From Anaerolineae bacterium (lineage in GTDB: Bacteria; Chloroflexota; Anaerolineae; B4-G1; SLSP01), in NCBI GenBank assembly GCA_021107605.1, contig JAIOSN010000217.1, positions 1 through 5,874 of the forward strand: a stretch of 5,874 nucleotides of DNA, given 5' to 3'. Shown here in pieces: positions 5,245-5,874 of the stretch (position 1 is the first letter of the stretch; each line of letters opens with the position of its first letter). The position numbers and the translations under genes were made by a program. The notes under the pieces were generated by a model. The model did not search any database. It saw only the letters and a program-made list of their open reading frames with translations, and was not told where the DNA came from.

Positions 5245-5874
5245 TTACGGCGTAAACCGGTACATCCCGGTCTCAAATTCCTCCGCTGGGGTGTTGGCGG
5301 GAACTAACTGGAACCAACTGTTACCCGGCTTCAAGGGGAGCGGGTTGCCGCTGGTATCCTGGAACGTGAGCATATCTTCGCGCGCCGCGCGGTTCCAATA
5401 GCCCTGATACATCTTGCCATCACGGAAGAGCAACGCCGAACCGGAGCCCCAAGTTTGAATCTCAATGGACATGTGCCCGCCGCCGTGGGTATCCTCCAAG
5501 ATGTCGGTGGGTAGATGGTTAGCGAAGATGACCACCACATTGGCGGCGTGTACCTGCTCCCCGGTCAGATAATCGGTATGGATCCTACCAGCAGTCTGGC
5601 GCAGCCAACGTCCACTTGCGGCATCGTAACTCCACTCGGCGGTACAGTTGCCGGCTAGATAGTTGATCTCGAAATAGTTCACCTCAAACATATCTTTGAG
5701 CACCGGTGGTGTATCCGTAAACGCCATCAGCTGCGGGAATTCTGGCGGTCCATCAATACCCCGCTCGGCTGCCAACGCGCGCAGCTCCACCGGATCGGCG
5801 TAGAGAGTGTGCTCGAAGGCCTTGCCCTCCTCTGGCACGCGGTAGAAATACGGCTGGCCGATGCCGAAATCCGG
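5245..5874 (-). CDS. DUF3048 (YerB-like) protein, C-terminal part; start beyond the right edge
   Basis: The frame is open to the window end, so 209 C-terminal residues are visible and the N-terminus is missing. It opens with DFGIGQPYFYRVPEEGKAFEH, matching the part of DUF3048 proteins where YR precedes an H-x-L-Y stretch (HTLYAD). The C-terminal domain shows AEWSYDAASGRWLR (79-92 of the visible part), GRIHTDYLTGEQ (96-107) and ANVVVIF (111-117). It ends with GKMYQGYWNR, MLTFQDTSGNPLPLKPGNSWFQLVP and a short tail. In Bacillus subtilis the relative YerB is a lipoprotein; whether this one has a lipobox or signal peptide cannot be seen. A GTG at 5838-5836 is in frame, but the conserved residues before it show it is not the true start. 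Molecular function is not established. Confidence 0.88.
   Translation of the reverse strand, partial: PDFGIGQPYFYRVPEEGKAFEHTLYADPVELRALAAERGIDGPPEFPQLMAFTDTPPVLKDMFEVNYFEINYLAGNCTAEWSYDAASGRWLRQTAGRIHTDYLTGEQVHAANVVVIFANHLPTDILEDTHGGGHMSIEIQTWGSGSALLFRDGKMYQGYWNRAAREDMLTFQDTSGNPLPLKPGNSWFQLVPANTPAEEFETGMYRFTP

Noticed and set aside
5094..5276. Minus-strand 60-codon open frame across the repeats
   Set aside because: It is built from the palindromes and the 35-base repeat, overlaps the end of the DUF3048 gene in another frame and has no protein-like pattern.

Overview
The window looks like a piece of an environmental bacterial chromosome, most likely from the Chloroflexota (Anaerolineae-type). 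That assignment is an inference. It rests on mixed gene content (MalF/MalG-type sugar permeases, a DUF3048/YerB-like protein, a membrane-anchored strand-rich protein of unknown family), strong AGGAGG-type ribosome binding sites, and intergenic DNA full of short dispersed palindromes and degenerate short repeats. No rRNA, tRNA, CRISPR array or transposase gene was seen.

Layout. Positions 31-2554 (minus strand) hold two overlapping genes for the permease pair of a carbohydrate ABC importer: a MalF-type permease (1346-2554), then a MalG-type permease (31-1353). The operon continues leftwards, because a perfect Shine-Dalgarno sequence (2-13, minus) sits at the window edge just after the MalG-type stop codon. 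A 260-base divergent intergenic region (2555-2814) carries promoter-like sequences in both directions and dispersed repeats. On the plus strand, 2815-3402 encodes a one-helix membrane-anchored protein of unknown function. It overlaps by 8 bases a SAM-dependent methyltransferase (3395-4293), whose frame is broken by one missing C at 3943-3946. Restoring the frame gives a 299-residue protein ending in a Trm112-like CxxC/CxxC zinc ribbon. On the minus strand, 4498-4920 encodes a small two-helix membrane protein with a PH-like cytoplasmic domain. Positions 5245-5874 (minus) hold the C-terminal 209 residues of a DUF3048 (YerB-like) protein whose start lies beyond the right edge.

The intergenic stretches 4294-4497 and 4921-5244 contain no gene but are dense with repeats. 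They hold two copies of a 35-base repeat, each just past the stop of a minus-strand gene; an imperfect inverted repeat bracketing the PH-like gene; two of the three copies of a 15-base palindrome; and further small hairpins.

The two permeases work together as the membrane channel of one importer, and need a binding protein and an ATPase not present here. The anchored protein and methyltransferase are probably co-translated, with unknown joint role. I see no complete novel system. The points most worth checking are the broken methyltransferase, the insertions after TM1 in both permeases, and the repeat architecture around the PH-like gene.
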